Shown: positions 22,221 to 35,496, counted from the first letter of the stretch. The stretch is DNA of 64,000 nt from Scleromitrula shiraiana (GCA_028455995.1 JABELC010000001.1:558001-622000); one strand, 5' to 3'. Translations and numbers: made by a program. Notes: a model not told the origin generated them from the letters alone.

Positions 22221-24929
22221 AATTTTAACATCGTCATCTAAGTCAAAAATTAGAAAGATGAATAGAGATCATCAATACGCTTTTACTGATGCTGTTTTCG
22301 TCAAGGTATTTATAGTGCTGTAGCCATTAGATTATAAACAATCACATTATTGATCAACGGGATCTAGTATTCCATTCTATCCACAACGGACAAACGACGG
22401 ATACGCGGGTACTAGTACGGTATTACCCGAAGCGTCAACAGATCGGATCGAGCGAGTCGAGCCACTCGCAGTAGTGATATAAGTGTGGATGTGTGACTTT
22501 CGATCGTCAGTGAAATCACATCACATTATAGCACAATACATAATACTCCCCGATCTGATGATCGCTAATACGTGCTCATTCCGATTACATTTAATTCTAT
22601 CTGATTTGGCAAGGAAAGTCTAGTTGGAGCTCCATGGTAAATTCAGCTGCTGTCTACACGTGAGTTTCACGTGATAATCATGAAAGAGAATGAACAAACA
22701 TCTTGTTTCTTTATTTATTAACCTAGTTGGCGTGCCTGGATATCAGCTTATAGATAAAAACTGAATTTGAGAGTTCAATACGCATATCATTGCTCATAAT
22801 ATCATGCAAAAATGCTTGAGTAGATGTCAATGTAAGATTATGTATGACTCCACGAGTCCACCTGTACCACCGTACGTACCGTACCGGTACCGCACAGACC
22901 TAAATTGTTTCTTTGATCGTCCATATCCATCTGCAAGTAATCATTATATCTCTACCCGCCGACACTAGATTGAATTAGGAAAAATTCGCATTCGGTCTGC
23001 ATATTATCCATGGTTATCACTATCACATTGGTTGGTCGTAAATGCAGGCAGGTTGATAAATGGAGATACCGATGTTATGTACGGCTTATTATTACTTGCT
23101 GTGTGTTGCCCGTGAGAACGGATTGGACTAATTGAGATAAAATCCACATACCATAGCCTACCTACCTTCCACCAGAACTAAGTGGAGATATTTTCTGGAA
23201 ACCGCCAGAATCAACTTGACCTGCTCAGGTACATACGAGAAAATTAATTAAAGGCGAGTATCTTGCATATCATACCAAACTGTAAAGGGACAGCCAGTCC
23301 GAGACGAGAATGTAAGAACTCATCTACCGAAAGAGCTTCCTACTTACTGATTCCTTGGTTCTGGGTCGGTCCGTCTTTCTTGAGTTTTGAAAAGAATACA
23401 AATTGGATGGGCGAGGAATGAAAGAATGTCAAAGAGAGAAGATATGAGTGGGAATATTATATGCTGTTACACAACGGTATTTCGTACACTCAGCTTCAAT
23501 TTTAGATGGCAGCACAAAACATGTGGCTAGTTCTATGTAGGATCTGATTGATCAGTTTTCTTCTGCACCTACAGTACATATGTCATACGTAACCATTTTC
23601 TTTCTTCCATTACATTACATTTACACTGCTTGCGCTGACTGCATTGAGCGATCATCAACTGTCATATCATCAGGTCACCCTCCATCACAAGCTTGCTCAT
23701 TATATCCAATCCGATAGAGGAAGATGATGTTTTGCGGACATGGTGGCTATACCTGTTTACATACCATAGGTCTAGATAGATAGAGCAAGTCAACTCGATG
23801 TATCTTTCCTTGCTGTTCGGTATAACTTGCCTATTCTTTCAATTGTTCCGCCTCGCACCATATGAGTGCGAATTCCCCGATACCCATAGTAGGCAAATTC
23901 ATATACGATGATGATGACTTCAGGTCCCCTGCTTTCAATAATGTCTATATATATTTATTATCCCGAACTTCTCCACTCTCTCGGCGATTTAAGTATGATA
24001 AAGTAGATCTTAAGAGCATACACCTGGGCGAGCTAGAAGCACATGCACATACATATCTACCTAGTTACTTACAGTAGTTCTATCGTTCTACACAATCCCA
24101 ACCACCAACGCCCTATTAGAGTAGGTGATCTAGGATGGGAATTTTTCCAATGTGATAGTCGATAGTCTAATAGGATAGATATATTAAGCGATGATGATTA
24201 TGAAAGTTGTTGGTCAATCCTCAAAGTCTGAATGGTTACAAAGGACAAGGATTTAGTCGCCCAAATCAACTCGAGAACCTCAATTCAATCTAGTTCCCGT
24301 CACACCTTGCCTACGCGCCCAAATGCTTGCATATCAATTCAACCTACCAAGTTTTCCTTGGTCAATTAGGTTGATTATCCATTCTAAGTTGTCAATTGGA
24401 TGTGAACTCCGAAATATACGGTAATCTTATCCGGCTTGCATCTACATACTGCATGTGCATTGCGCACACCATACTAACTTCTTTTTCCCCTCCTCCACCC
24501 CACTACACCTGCAATCACCCATTGTCAATTCTTACTCCCCTGTTCACTATCCAAGCCTTCTCATAGATAGTACTATGGGTGGGCACCCATAAAGGGACGT
24601 TGTGCCCCCTTCAAAATTTCTTTCTCTTCTCTTCAGCAAGCAGTCAATTCATCTTCAAGAGCTAGTCTCCTTCTTTCCTCTCTCACTATTTCTTCTTTTT
24701 TTGTTTCTTTCTTTTTTTTTTCACGAACCTTCAGAGCTGTGCTCTTCTAATATCAAATCTTCTTTTTCTTGCATTCTAATCATTCTATCAAAGTTGCCGG
24801 TCAACTTAACTAATTTTTTCTACACCACCTAATTCAATCACTACGAACCATTACCAAAGACTAGTCTCTTCTTGCTCGAATCAACCAATTTCCGTACATT
24901 TTTGAAAAATTATCACGAAAATCGAAAAC
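22221..24929. other. 2.7-kb spacer, promoter side of esdC
   Basis: No gene was recognised. The last ~330 bp before esdC are pyrimidine-rich (TTTCT/CTCTT tracts) and look like a leader or core promoter. A palindrome lies at 24575-24590, and GTACC-rich inverted sequence occurs near 22872-22895. Confidence 0.6.
24575..24590. promoter_or_regulatory. Perfect inverted repeat upstream of esdC
   Basis: ATGGGTG and CACCCAT are exact inverted copies separated by GG, about 340 bp before the esdC start and just ahead of the pyrimidine-rich leader. The position fits a binding site for a dimeric regulator; no known factor is implied. Confidence 0.35.
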
Positions 24930-25757
24930 ATGTCTGCTCTTCAATTGTCATTCTCTCTCCGCACCTCTTCCGGTGTTAAGACCGTTCACATGATTGGTAG
25001 CTGGGATAACTATGCTGGTCAACTCCCACTTGCCAAGGACAAGACTTCTTCCAAATCGGGTAGCTGGAAGGGTACTTTCAGATTTCAAGGCACCACCCTC
25101 GTTCCTGGCCAGAGATATTGGTATTACTACATCATCGATGGATACCACGTATCCCACGATCCGGCCGTTTCCTCAACAACCGAACCCACTACCGGTCGCG
25201 TCTTGAACATCCTTGATGTCCCTGTTGAGAAGTCCTCTTCTTCCAGCTCTCGATCTCACCACTCTTCATCCTCCCGCCGTGAATCCCGCCGCGATACCCT
25301 CAGTGTTGACATCCCAAAAGGTCGTCCTCTTTCAGTCTCTCAAATCAAATCACCCAAGCCCACGTCTCCGTACGCCACCAAACACATCCTCACAGCCGAT
25401 TACTCTGGTGCTCAAACCGTCGAAGAACTCACCACTCGCTTCGGTGCCACCACCATCGATGAGTATGATTACGATTACCCACGTTCCCCATCGCCATCAT
25501 CATCTGTTGGATCCACCATCTCCGGCAGCAGTGGAAGCAGCTCGCCATCTTCGGCATCAAGCATGAGCGATTACTCATCTCCAGATCAATCAAACTGCAC
25601 ATGTGAGCGATATGGGATCACCCGACGTGGCGACAGAATCAAGTTGGACTGTGGAGGTACCCGATGTGGATACAGTGATTCGGACTCTTGCAGTTCGGAG
25701 GATGAGGCCGATTACTCTCGATCATCTCGCCGCAATGGAATTGTCATCCGCAGATGA
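24930..25757 (+). CDS. esdC: EsdC-like glycogen-binding (AMPK-beta/CBM48) domain protein
   Basis: A 275-aa intronless protein whose first ~95 residues form an E-set/CBM48 glycogen-binding domain as in AMPK beta: LSFSLRTSSGVKTVHMIGSW, then DNYAGQLPL, GSWKGTFRF, QRYWYYYIIDGYHVSHDP and a TTGRVLNILDV end. A Ser/Arg-rich linker follows, then a conserved central patch (TKHILTADYSGAQTVEELTTR), a Ser-rich region and a Cys-containing tail (NCTCERYGITRRGDRIKLDC). This architecture matches Aspergillus nidulans EsdC, an early sexual development protein, often mislabelled as a GTP-binding protein. It stands alone between two long spacers and has a pyrimidine-rich leader. The biochemical role is unknown; glycogen or starch binding is inferred from the domain. 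Confidence 0.85.
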   Translation: MSALQLSFSLRTSSGVKTVHMIGSWDNYAGQLPLAKDKTSSKSGSWKGTFRFQGTTLVPGQRYWYYYIIDGYHVSHDPAVSSTTEPTTGRVLNILDVPVEKSSSSSSRSHHSSSSRRESRRDTLSVDIPKGRPLSVSQIKSPKPTSPYATKHILTADYSGAQTVEELTTRFGATTIDEYDYDYPRSPSPSSSVGSTISGSSGSSSPSSASSMSDYSSPDQSNCTCERYGITRRGDRIKLDCGGTRCGYSDSDSCSSEDEADYSRSSRRNGIVIRR

Positions 25758-27358
25758 ACGATCTAATCTGAACTTGGATGACTTACGACTCAACGACTCA
25801 ACCACTTGGATGAATGATGAACTCCAAGATACGAAGAAGAGGAAAACTGCTCGCCTAGTGCGAGAGAAATAAGCACTTGCCCACGTTCCTTCACTTGATA
25901 AACATTAGGCAACGTAAGGCACCCAGCAAATTTCTCGCCTATGCACACCACAGCAGCAACACACACTTCTTCAATGAACAGTTTGCCACAGAGAGTGTGC
26001 GCGCAAACCACAGAGAAGCAAAGAGAAAAACGTCAAGTACTGGCTACTTTGACCCGATTCCCTTTTGCTTGCCGAATCCGCGGCGACAACGACGATACTT
26101 TTTACGATTTCATGTATATTTTTTTGATGCTCACCAATTTTTGTTCAACAAACAACGATAATGCAATGAATCGAAATAATTCATTTTTTTACGATACGCA
26201 TGCACGAACGCACACAAACGACAAGCTTTCATCGATCTTTGTTTTTCTTGTTTGTTCTTTCTTTCCGTAAAGGATTGGATGGATGGATCGATAGGCATAG
26301 GTTACCAGATGAATAGGGGGAAAGGGGGCGAGTGGCGAGAAAATACCAGAAAATGAGGAGGCAAAAAAATTGTGATAGCCATGGCGAGGATGGAGATGGA
26401 TGATGAATTTACGGCTGCTGATAGTTTTCATATATGTATTCATGGATTCATGGATTTCATGATATGATGGATGGGTTGATGAAAATGCAGAATGAATGGG
26501 ATGGCATGGGATATAAGGATAATACAACTCAAATGAATTTATTCTTCTATGCAATTTACTGTTCTTCGTATTCTCTGTCTAGTGATTTCTCAACCCAAGA
26601 ACAAATAACACGTTCATCCAACGTCTTTTTGCTATCTTTCCGTCTCTGATGCGTAAGCTCATTCTCCATTCCTCTCTCCCTGGTCCATATTCATAAACAG
26701 TTCCACCTCGCCTCCCCGAACTTGACTATAATCCAACACATCCAATACGATCCCATTCAATAGCCCAAATATCCAAATGAAACCCAACCAACCCAAACGC
26801 CCAAGATGGCGAACTCTACAACCATCAATAAATACCATAAGTAAAGACTTCCAAATCGCCTGTCTGCTGACCATGACAAAATACTTAATTAGGGCTTTTA
26901 TACGACACGATCAGTAGCCGCCGACCACAATGTAAACCGTATTCTCATCCTTCTCTTTGTCCCAAAACCACTGTATTCATCCTCCCCCTTCCTTCATCCT
27001 TCCCTCGTATGTTTACTGTTTGGTTCATTGTTTGATCCATCAGTTTACTTGTCGAATTGCTTGATATCGGCGTTAATACCTATTCGATCTTGATATTATG
27101 TAGATCTTAGACACTTAGATAGGAGCACGTGTGGAGTAGAGGAGTCGGAAGAAAGAGTGAAAGGAGGATATACATTTGAGTTCGATGATAGAATCAGAGG
27201 GAATTAATTGTTTATTGAATGACATGGGACGAGAGGGAAGAAGGTCTATTCCGATATGAATGATTTATCATCTTGATAGTATTATGTCTATGAGTAGAAG
27301 ATAAATACCAGATACAATATGTAATTTCTATAATCTATAAGTGTACAAACTAAATAAA
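25758..27358. other. 1.6-kb spacer between esdC and RIX7 (convergent 3' ends)
   Basis: Both flanking genes end here. The sequence holds GGAT/GATGG-type degenerate repeats near 26275-26500 but no convincing coding frame. Confidence 0.6.
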
Positions 27359-29811
27359 TTACATACCCCTATCTCTCAACCTCCTATATCTCCCCACATC
27401 CTTAACACTTGGTCTAATTTTCCCCAACGCAACTTCCCAATCCGCCCTTCCAATTCTGAGCTCTTCTTCTTTCTCACCAGCCCTACCGCCATTCACTCCA
27501 AGTGAGCTCATCTCCCTCTTCAGCGCCGCCACTGCCGCCGCCTGATGAAGATTTCCCAGATCCGCTCCACTGTAACCATTACACCTCTCATCTCTCGCTA
27601 CCTCATCCAGCCCCATAATCTCCTCCGAGTCCGCAAAGGGTAAGGCTTTCCTATACAGAGCTTTAAGAATCTCCACACGTTCATCTGGAGATGGAAGGTC
27701 TACATAGACCGAAGTTCCTAGACGACCGGGACGTAACATGGCAGGATCAATCATATCCGGACGATTCGTCGCAGCTACAACGTAGATACCCGCTCTATTG
27801 CTTAGACCATCTAATTCGGTAAGTAGAGTATTGACAACTTTGCTGCTAGCTTCGGAGAGTGAGTCTTCTCTCTTGGGAACTAGAGCGTCAAGTTCATCGA
27901 AAAATAATATACAAGGCACGGAAGATCTAGCACGCTCAAAGACTTGTCTAACAGCCCTTTCGGATTCACCAACGTATTTGTTAAGAAGCTCGGGACCTTT
28001 AATGGAGATGAAGTTTGCTTTTGATTCGTTGGCAACGGCTTTTGCGAGCAGGGTTTTACCGCAACCAGGAGGGCCCCAAAGAAGAACTCCTGTTGGTGCT
28101 GTAATACCGACACGGGCAAAAGATTCGGGTCTTTTGATAGGCTCGACAATTGCCATCTCAAGCTGTTCACGAACTTCATGAAGGGCTCCAACGTGTGCCC
28201 AAGTGGTATCGGGAATGGTAGCGAAACCTTCACGCTTAGCCGATGGTTGTACCTTCGGAACAGCAGCGAGGAAGTCGGTGTATTTTATAGAAAAATCTCC
28301 ATCAGGAGCTGAACCTCCCGCGTTCGCAACCAAAGAACGTAGAACTAGAAGGGCCTGTGAAGCTTTGGTTTCTAGTAATGGCGTATCCAGCTCCATGGAT
28401 GTAGTACTGCGAATTGGGGTATCCAACTCCATGGTGGTGGCAGTTCGTTGTTTCAATACTGCCATCATACGCTTCATGGCCTCAGTACCAGCGACAGATA
28501 CAACATCGTTTAGATCAGCTCCAACAAATCCAGGGGTCATTTTAGCTAAGGCATGATAATTGAAATCTTCTGCCAACGTAAGTTTCTGAGTAAGAGCACG
28601 AAGAATCTTTTCTCGTGCAGCCTCATTTGGAACACCTAGGTTGATCTCCTTATTGAAACGACCGGCTCTTCTCAATGCAGGATCAAGACTATCAGGTCTA
28701 TTCGTAGCTGCAATTATGATAACAGGTTTACCACCAGTTTTTTCCAATGCCATATCATCCATACAAGTAAGCATTTGAGCAACAATACGCTTTTCCATCT
28801 CCCTCTGGGCACTCTCACGTTTGCCCATAATAACATCAATTTCGTCGATGAAAACTAGACAAGGTGCCATACGTTTTGCCTCATCGAAAACGTCTCTGAT
28901 CTTCTTTTCCGATTCTCCTGACATACCAGCTACTAGTGACGGAGCAGATAGAGGTATAAAAGAGACTCCTATTTCGGCAGCAAATGCATTTGCAATCATT
29001 GTTTTACCACAACCAGGTGGTCCATGAAGTAAAACTCCTCGCGGTGGTGAGATACCAGTCTTTATATATGTCTCCGGGTATAGCATTGGCATTGCCACCA
29101 GTTCATTCAACTCCTCAATTACATTATCAACTCCTCCAAGGTTCTCTAACGAAATATCGGTTGGTGGTGCGCGATCAACATCCTTCCTGACTTCTCTTTC
29201 TGCTTTCCGACGTTTTGACTTGGGCTCCCCATTTGCTTGTCGATCTGACTTCACTGGCGATTCAAGGACTCCATTCGTATCTGTCTGCATTGGAACTATA
29301 GGCGTAGTAACTCCACTACCTGAAGGGGTTCCGCTCGTAGGACTCATAGCGGGAGATGTTATAGATTTCGTCCATAACCTTGTGATATTTTTGTTCATTA
29401 TATTATGCTCCTGTCAAAGGTCAGACAAATTCACATCACAATGGAGTAATCAAATTACTTTTGGTATCGGAGCAGTCTCTTCTAATCCTTCAAAATCCCC
29501 ATCTATCGAATCGCTATCATCTTGTTCCTCTTTCAAAACCAACAATACCCTATCGATTGAGTCTTCGAGGAGCTTCTTAGATCGTCGTTTTAAACTCGAA
29601 TTCGAATGTTTGATACTATCATAAACGATCGAGACCGTAAGGCGTTTTGGTCCATTTTGATTTTGTGACTGCTCATCTGCGAGTTTCCGCACAATTTGAT
29701 ATATCTGCATAATTTTTAGAGAACAATCACAAGTATTCTTCTGAGCTCAAATGCGCATACCTCTTTATCCAATCCTTGACTTAGAGTCGGCCTCTGACTT
29801 CTCGAAATCAT
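27359..29811 (-). CDS. RIX7: RIX7/NVL-type double AAA ATPase
   Basis: RIX7 is the nucleolar AAA+ ATPase that strips factors from pre-60S ribosomes before export. Exons are 29761..29811, 29459..29704 and 27359..29410, giving 782 aa. The N-terminus (LDKEIYQIVRKLADE, then RLTVSIVYDSIKHSNSSLKR) is the nucleolin-binding-like winged domain. D1 has Walker A GPPGCGKTMIAN, Walker B LVFIDEIDVI and the AATNRPDSLDPALRRAGRF sensor region. D2 has GPPGCGKTLLAK, ILFFDELDAL and NRPDMIDPAMLRPGRLG. Length agrees with yeast Rix7 (837 aa). A linker with two near-repeats of SMELDTP lies between D1 and D2. It is divergent from VPS20 across 268 bp. Confidence 0.96.
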
Positions 29812-30079
29812 CGTCGCGCATTCAAATCCTTAGATCAAACTTCCATCAAAATAATTTGAATGTTCACAATCGATTGAATGTATGAAAATAAAAAAAAGTT
29901 ACCCCAGCTCGGTGTAAACGGCAAATACCGCACGGGTCAGGGTCTCTTATCGCGCTTATCACCGCCATGACGATGTCACGACCAAGACCATCTTCATCTT
30001 TACCTCCATCTCTATCATTAACAAGAAACCTCGGAATGAACACTCGCAACTATTTTTGTGCAGTCAAAACATACCAATC
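29812..30079. promoter_or_regulatory. Bidirectional promoter, RIX7 / VPS20
   Basis: The 268 bp between the two start codons must serve both divergent genes. No specific site was recognised. Confidence 0.6.
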
Positions 30080-30839
30080 ATGGGGAACACACCCAGTAGC
30101 CACAAGATATCTGCCCAAGATAAGTACGGACTCCCCTCCAATGCTTTTACCACTTCCTACTCACTAAATACGCAATAGAGCCATCTTGGACATGAAGAAC
30201 CAGCGCGACAAGCTACACCAATACCAACGAAAAATAACAGTTCTCACGGATCGGGAAACAGCAATAGCAAAAGAGATGCTTTTGAAAGGCGACAAAAAAC
30301 GCGCCTTGTTAGCACTGCGACGGAAAAAGTACCAAGAATCTTTACTGGCGAAGACGGATGCGCAGCTCGAGCAATTGGAGAAATTGACCAGCAGTGTGGA
30401 GTTTGCGCTGGTGCAGAAGGATGTTGTGTTCGGGTTACAACAGGGCACAGAGGTGTTGAAGCAGATACATAAGGAGATGGGAGGAATAGAGCATGTGGAG
30501 AAGCTGATGGGGGAGACGGCGGATGCGATCGCTTATCAGCAGGCAAGTTCCATGTTTGCTCTACATTTTTCTGTATTTGGTTACTGACGGACGGATATGC
30601 AGGAGGTGAGCGATATGTTGGGTGGGCAAATATCGAATCAAGATGAGGATGAGGTGGAGGACGAACTTGCTGCGTTGGAAGCAGAAGTTACAGGTGTTCC
30701 ATTGCCTGAAGTTCCAACTGCGGAACTGCCAATAAAAGGATCGTTACCCAATGCACCTACAGCAGAATTATCTAGTAAGGAAAGGGCTAAAGCTAGACAG
30801 CGTGAACGAGATGAGCAGCAGGTGGCAATGTTAGCATAG
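30080..30839 (+). CDS. VPS20: ESCRT-III subunit VPS20 / CHMP6
   Basis: VPS20 starts ESCRT-III assembly on endosomes and drives multivesicular body sorting. Exons are 30080..30123, 30179..30542 and 30603..30839, giving 214 aa (yeast 221). The protein begins MGNTPSSHK, with Gly2 in a good N-myristoylation context. The basic helical Snf7 core follows (AILDMKNQRDKLHQYQRKI, then KKRALLALRRKKYQESLL), then the acidic hinge and DMLGG region, and a terminal MIM-like helix rich in Glu, Arg and Gln. The second intron uses a GC donor (CAG/GCAAGT) and an AG acceptor with a CTGAC branch site; reading GC-AG restores the conserved AYQQEVSDML join exactly. Confidence 0.95.
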
Positions 30840-31316
30840 GGAGTCTGTTTATCAATTGGGCATTTAACGGAGTTTTTTGAGCATCATCAATTGGATACCC
30901 GAATTATTTATCAGTACATAGGCGAATTACATATAGATAGGTATTGTTAGGGTATTGGTGGAGTAAGATACAATATTTACAATTCTCTGTATATTATGGA
31001 GTTTCGCTCTCATAATCTAAATTCATGATCAGGCCCTCAAAACATAAGCCAGGAATGGCATCCTCAGAACTCCGTCGCTATGCGATTTGCAGCCATAGAC
31101 AATACAATAGTTCACCTCCCAATGCATAAATTCGAAATGCTCCACGCCCATATAATGTCGCATGAGAACGAGATAACCTCCCCCGCCCACAGTAGCCAAC
31201 TTCCCAAACATGCCCTTACCCATGCACCGAAAATTATGCTAATTTCAGGCAAATCAATCTATATCAGTCTCAAATTGCAACCAATGTTGTAAAAAGTAAC
31301 AAATCTTAATCAGAGA
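30840..31316. other. Spacer between VPS20 and the DUF2293 gene
   Basis: Convergent 3' ends share about 480 bp. No gene seen. Confidence 0.6.
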
Positions 31317-34300
31317 TCACTCCAAAACAATAACCTGGCGTCTGGGTGGCACAACTCGTGGATACATAGGCATATTGGCCCCTGGCGGGACAGATTCTCG
31401 CGGAGCAGGATTAAAGGCCTGCTGATCTGCGCTATGTACATAGGGGTCGCGTCTCTCAACATGTACAGACTGACGCCTTCCTTCTATAAATGATCTAAAT
31501 CAAAGAGAACAAGAATTAGCACAATACATATCATCCTTGATGATGTCTCCACTTACTCTGGTCTTTCTAGATATCGCACGGGGGCTTGGACAGGACGACC
31601 AGGTGCAAACGACCTAGCTGGTTGGTTTGGCACATAATTTGAATGAACAATATTTTGAAAAGATCTTTCATAAGGAGAATTTGAAATATTTTGTGTTTGA
31701 GAAAGGGAAGATTCAGGTCGAGATTGAGAGAAACGTTGAACAAAAGTCCGGCCTGCATTAGCAGGACCGTCTGAACCATAAGAACGAGAAACGCTGTTAG
31801 AAATAGGGAAATTAGGTGACGCTGGTCTTGGGAGGTAATGCCTCAAAGTGGGCTCGACGTCTCCACGTCGTATAACATGATCGGGCTCAGCCACTCTCAT
31901 ATTATCAGTGACTACTCGCCGGGGATTGTAATTCTCATGAGAATTAATCCGTGGATGCGGTGAAGCCATTTCTCGTCGTGACGACGTTATAGCTGACCTG
32001 TTAAACTTTGATTCATTTTCTTGTCTTGAATAAAGACCTGGATGCATTTCAACTAGGTTTGAATTTGGAACTTCATAGACATGGGCTCGTTCTGAATGTG
32101 CATGTCGTACTGATGATAATGGCATATTCGTTGACAAACCTTGAGCAGGCTGAGGATGTGCAATGAGATGCCGGTCAGCATCTCGAGAACTAAAAGGTTG
32201 AGGAACAGAGTCATGAATAGGGGCAGCAAAAGATTCCTGATCTCTCGGAATAGGTCTAAAGCGACTATGATCATCTTCAAACACACGACGTCGTTTATGG
32301 TGTTGGTTGTCATTGTCGATGAGAATGACTTCTCGGTAACCAGATGGTAGTCCAGCCCGGTCAATCAATTGTCGTGGATATGAATCTTGATAAGGACGTA
32401 AATCACTAACACCAGCACCTCGATCTATGCGCGGAGAAACGTTCATTCCATCATTTTGGCTTGTTTCAATAGAAGGCACTAGCATGTCTTGCAAACCAGA
32501 TATTGTTGGGGAGGCTCTGACAACTACTTGAGGTCTTGGCTCTCTGCTCACATACGCAGGCGTGCTATGAGGTGGTGGGGGATGATAAGCTGGACGATCA
32601 GGCAATGTTCTTACTGTTACTTCATTTCTGCGAACTAACGTCCTTGAAGGTGGTCGCTCCTGTAGACGGTAACGAGCCTGGTAGTGTTAGCAAACTCGTG
32701 TGGTTATTTTGCTTATTTTATTTCAACAATCACTTACTTGACGTTCTTGATCTGGCGGTGCATCATAATCATAATGAGGTTGTAACCCGCGGTAGATGTA
32801 TTCTGGGCCCACTGGCAGGCGTGATGCCAGAATAGGTGCTTGCCGTGGTGCTTCCACTGGTAATGGACGAGCATTAGAATGAACGGTTCTTATACTTGCC
32901 TCATGTGGGTGAACATCCAATTCTTCGGGTCTGTGAGCTCCATTCCGTTGGCGACTCAGCGCCTCATCCCAAGCAGCTTGGTAACGCTTAAATCGAGGCT
33001 GTGGCCTCCTTGGTCCTTCCCGAGGTCCAACTCTATACCTTAATGGCCCAGGGTCAGCCATATGCGAACTCTGCCCCATAGGTACTGTTGGTTGTCTTTG
33101 TAGACCATTTGGAATAGAGGCAGAAGTGCGACCAGCAGATTCTGCAGAGATTACTTCTTCCTCTTCTTCGTCATCATCATCATCGTCGTCGTCGGTATCT
33201 TCCTCATCAGAGCTTTCATCTTCATCATCCGAATCAGTTATAATGACAACTTCACGTAGAATTTCATCCATTTGATCACGCCCAGTCTCTTCGTCTCCTC
33301 GCCATTTTACGAGGACATCTAAGCAGACAGGCTCTACAACCTTTCGCGCATTTATCCAGCTTGTTTCTTTCAGCAATTTATCATACCTAGTATGGGTATG
33401 GCGAATGTGAGCAAGGACGGCTAGTTGAACTCGACGTGAAAGAGGGAGATCGGCTTGTAGACCGACCGTAGGTTCTCCATGGAATTTAACACCCTGCACA
33501 ACTTAGCGTCGTTAGAACGAGTCTTGATGGTAGACTTACCTTCTGAAACGCGTGTTCAATTATCATCTGTCGATCGGTATTTGGGATTCGTGGGAAAAGA
33601 TCCCGTATCGCTCCATCGGCCTGCTTGTTTATATCTGCTTGTGATTCAGGTATTGGTTCGATCAAACCTTGCGCAACATTTGAAATGACCATGTCCCCAA
33701 CTATTTCGCGTGCTTCATCGACAATAACTTCTCGAAAATGGTATCCAGTCCGAAACATATGATCCGATATCTTCGAGTTGTCTTCCTTTGAGCGCTGAAA
33801 GTGCCCTCCGTCAGTGCATGGTTCTCGATCTGAAGACAGCCCACATTGAACCTACTGAAACAATAAAAATCATAGCATCTTGTTCCCTCGATAATTCCTT
33901 GCATGCATTCGTCATAGTAGGATCCCCGATGGGGACATATGCAAATCCAGGTGGCGGATTTGGATCATTGGTGACCTATCTGCGAGTCAATATGGTAACA
34001 GCGCAATACAAGAGTAAATACCTGAAACTCAAGTTTCTTCTTCTTCTCTTTATTCTCGGCAAATTCAAAATATGATTGATACTTAGAACTATGCTTGGGA
34101 AGATCCAGCTTAGCAACTAGATGTTGGGGAGCAGGTTCTGCCCAAGCCTCAGCAGTATATGATTTTTTCTCTTTTCTTCGACGCTCCAATTTTGCCGCGC
34201 GGCGGTCTTCCTTACCGCGACGAGCTACTTTACTTTGCTGTTTCCCAGCCAAAGTGGGGAGGGTTTTGGCTCGGAGAGCTTTCTTTTTCTTGCCCACCAT
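31317..34300 (-). CDS. DUF2293-domain protein, large, probably nuclear
   Basis: Six exons (34022..34300, 33856..33975, 33540..33794, 32738..33493, 31557..32677, 31317..31494) join in phase to give 902 aa. The N-terminus is strongly basic (VGKKKKALRAK, then RRAAKLERRRKEKK), fitting nuclear localisation. The middle holds the DUF2293 domain: REVIVDEAREIV, IPNTDRQMIIEHAFQKG, then SRRVQLAVLAHIRHTHTRYD and KLLKETSWINAR. A run of acidic residues (13 or more Asp/Glu) follows. The C-terminal half is Pro/Arg/Ser-rich and disordered, ending RRQVIVLE. The DUF2293 family has no known function; the HIRHTHTxYD helix recalls an HTH-like fold, so nucleic-acid binding is an inference. Confidence 0.85.
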
Positions 34301-35496
34301 CTCGAGTACTATCCTCGACTTACCATCATCTGATAACCTAATAAGAAAGAGATAGATTAGTGCGCACCAAGTGCTGGCAAGACACGATAACAATTCTTCT
34401 ATGAGTTTGTACCAGCAGTATATGCTTGGTAAAAGAGAAATAGAGAATTATGTTCCTCACAAGATGCAAGTGTCCAGTAATGGAAAATATTGGACGATGA
34501 AACTATGAAAGGGATTTAAGATGGAAAGGTTTTTGCAAATAATATGAGGGCGCCTGGGGTATTTTAATAGTCAAAAGCGAAAGGTTCGGGGCGATGGACA
34601 CTAAATTCTAGCGTGCCCGAAGCGACCTTTGGAACATAACATTGATATCTGTGAGCTGTTCCAGTTTGGAATGTCCATTCAACTAACCATCAGGTATAAA
34701 TCTCAATATTGAACATCTATATTTGATATAGACAATCAAAATAAATTAGTAAAACAGATATTTAAATTTCTATAATTTGGATAGTTATTTAAGCGTATAT
34801 TGTGTAAAAAGTATTTCAATATCTGTATTCTGAATGAACATTCGAAAATGGATTGGCTGCTGGTTCGTAGATAGATGAAACATTGCCCAGGTGGAATTAA
34901 TCATTCGCTCCTCCTTGTCACTCCAGGACTTCTTTACATCAGAAGTGGGTGATTTGAGTAGTAAATCGAATTAAGGTACATGGTGACTACATATTAGTTA
35001 CAGTTGATTAATCTTCATATCATCCATAACATGACAATGGTGTTACGGTACAATATATTGAAACCTCTCCAACAAAAGGCTCGATTAAGATTCATTTCAT
35101 CAGCCTGGAAGCTATTACGACTATCCGAAACTAAGATGGAATCTTTCACACTGATCAAATTCTTCTTTTTATCATAATCAAGAGTAATTGTAAGATATGT
35201 AATTTCAAAATGACTAGGTAGTTGGATAATCCCCTTGATTCGACCTCCAAGTTACACCTTTGTCATCCGTACCTTGAGCTAATGTTGTACCAGTAGGTCA
35301 ATAATATAGCCATTGCCAAATTCATCCGATATAAGACCGTCAGTGTTTAGCATCTTCTCATGATGCAAGTAAGGGCTTAATAATAGCACCTTCATAAACT
35401 CCTATTTCCAATGCTTGTGGATCCCAAGCCCCATACAAAAAAAAAGAGATAAAACAAACATTTACAAAACTCCTACGCTTGCGTTCGCATCATCGA
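34301..35496. other. 1.2-kb spacer
   Basis: AT-rich sequence holding the promoter of the DUF2293 gene and the 3' UTR of the carrier gene. No gene seen. Confidence 0.6.

Noticed and set aside
22413..22425. 13-base string shared with 41927-41939
   Set aside because: Short exact sharing between two AT-rich spacers can occur by chance in 64 kb.
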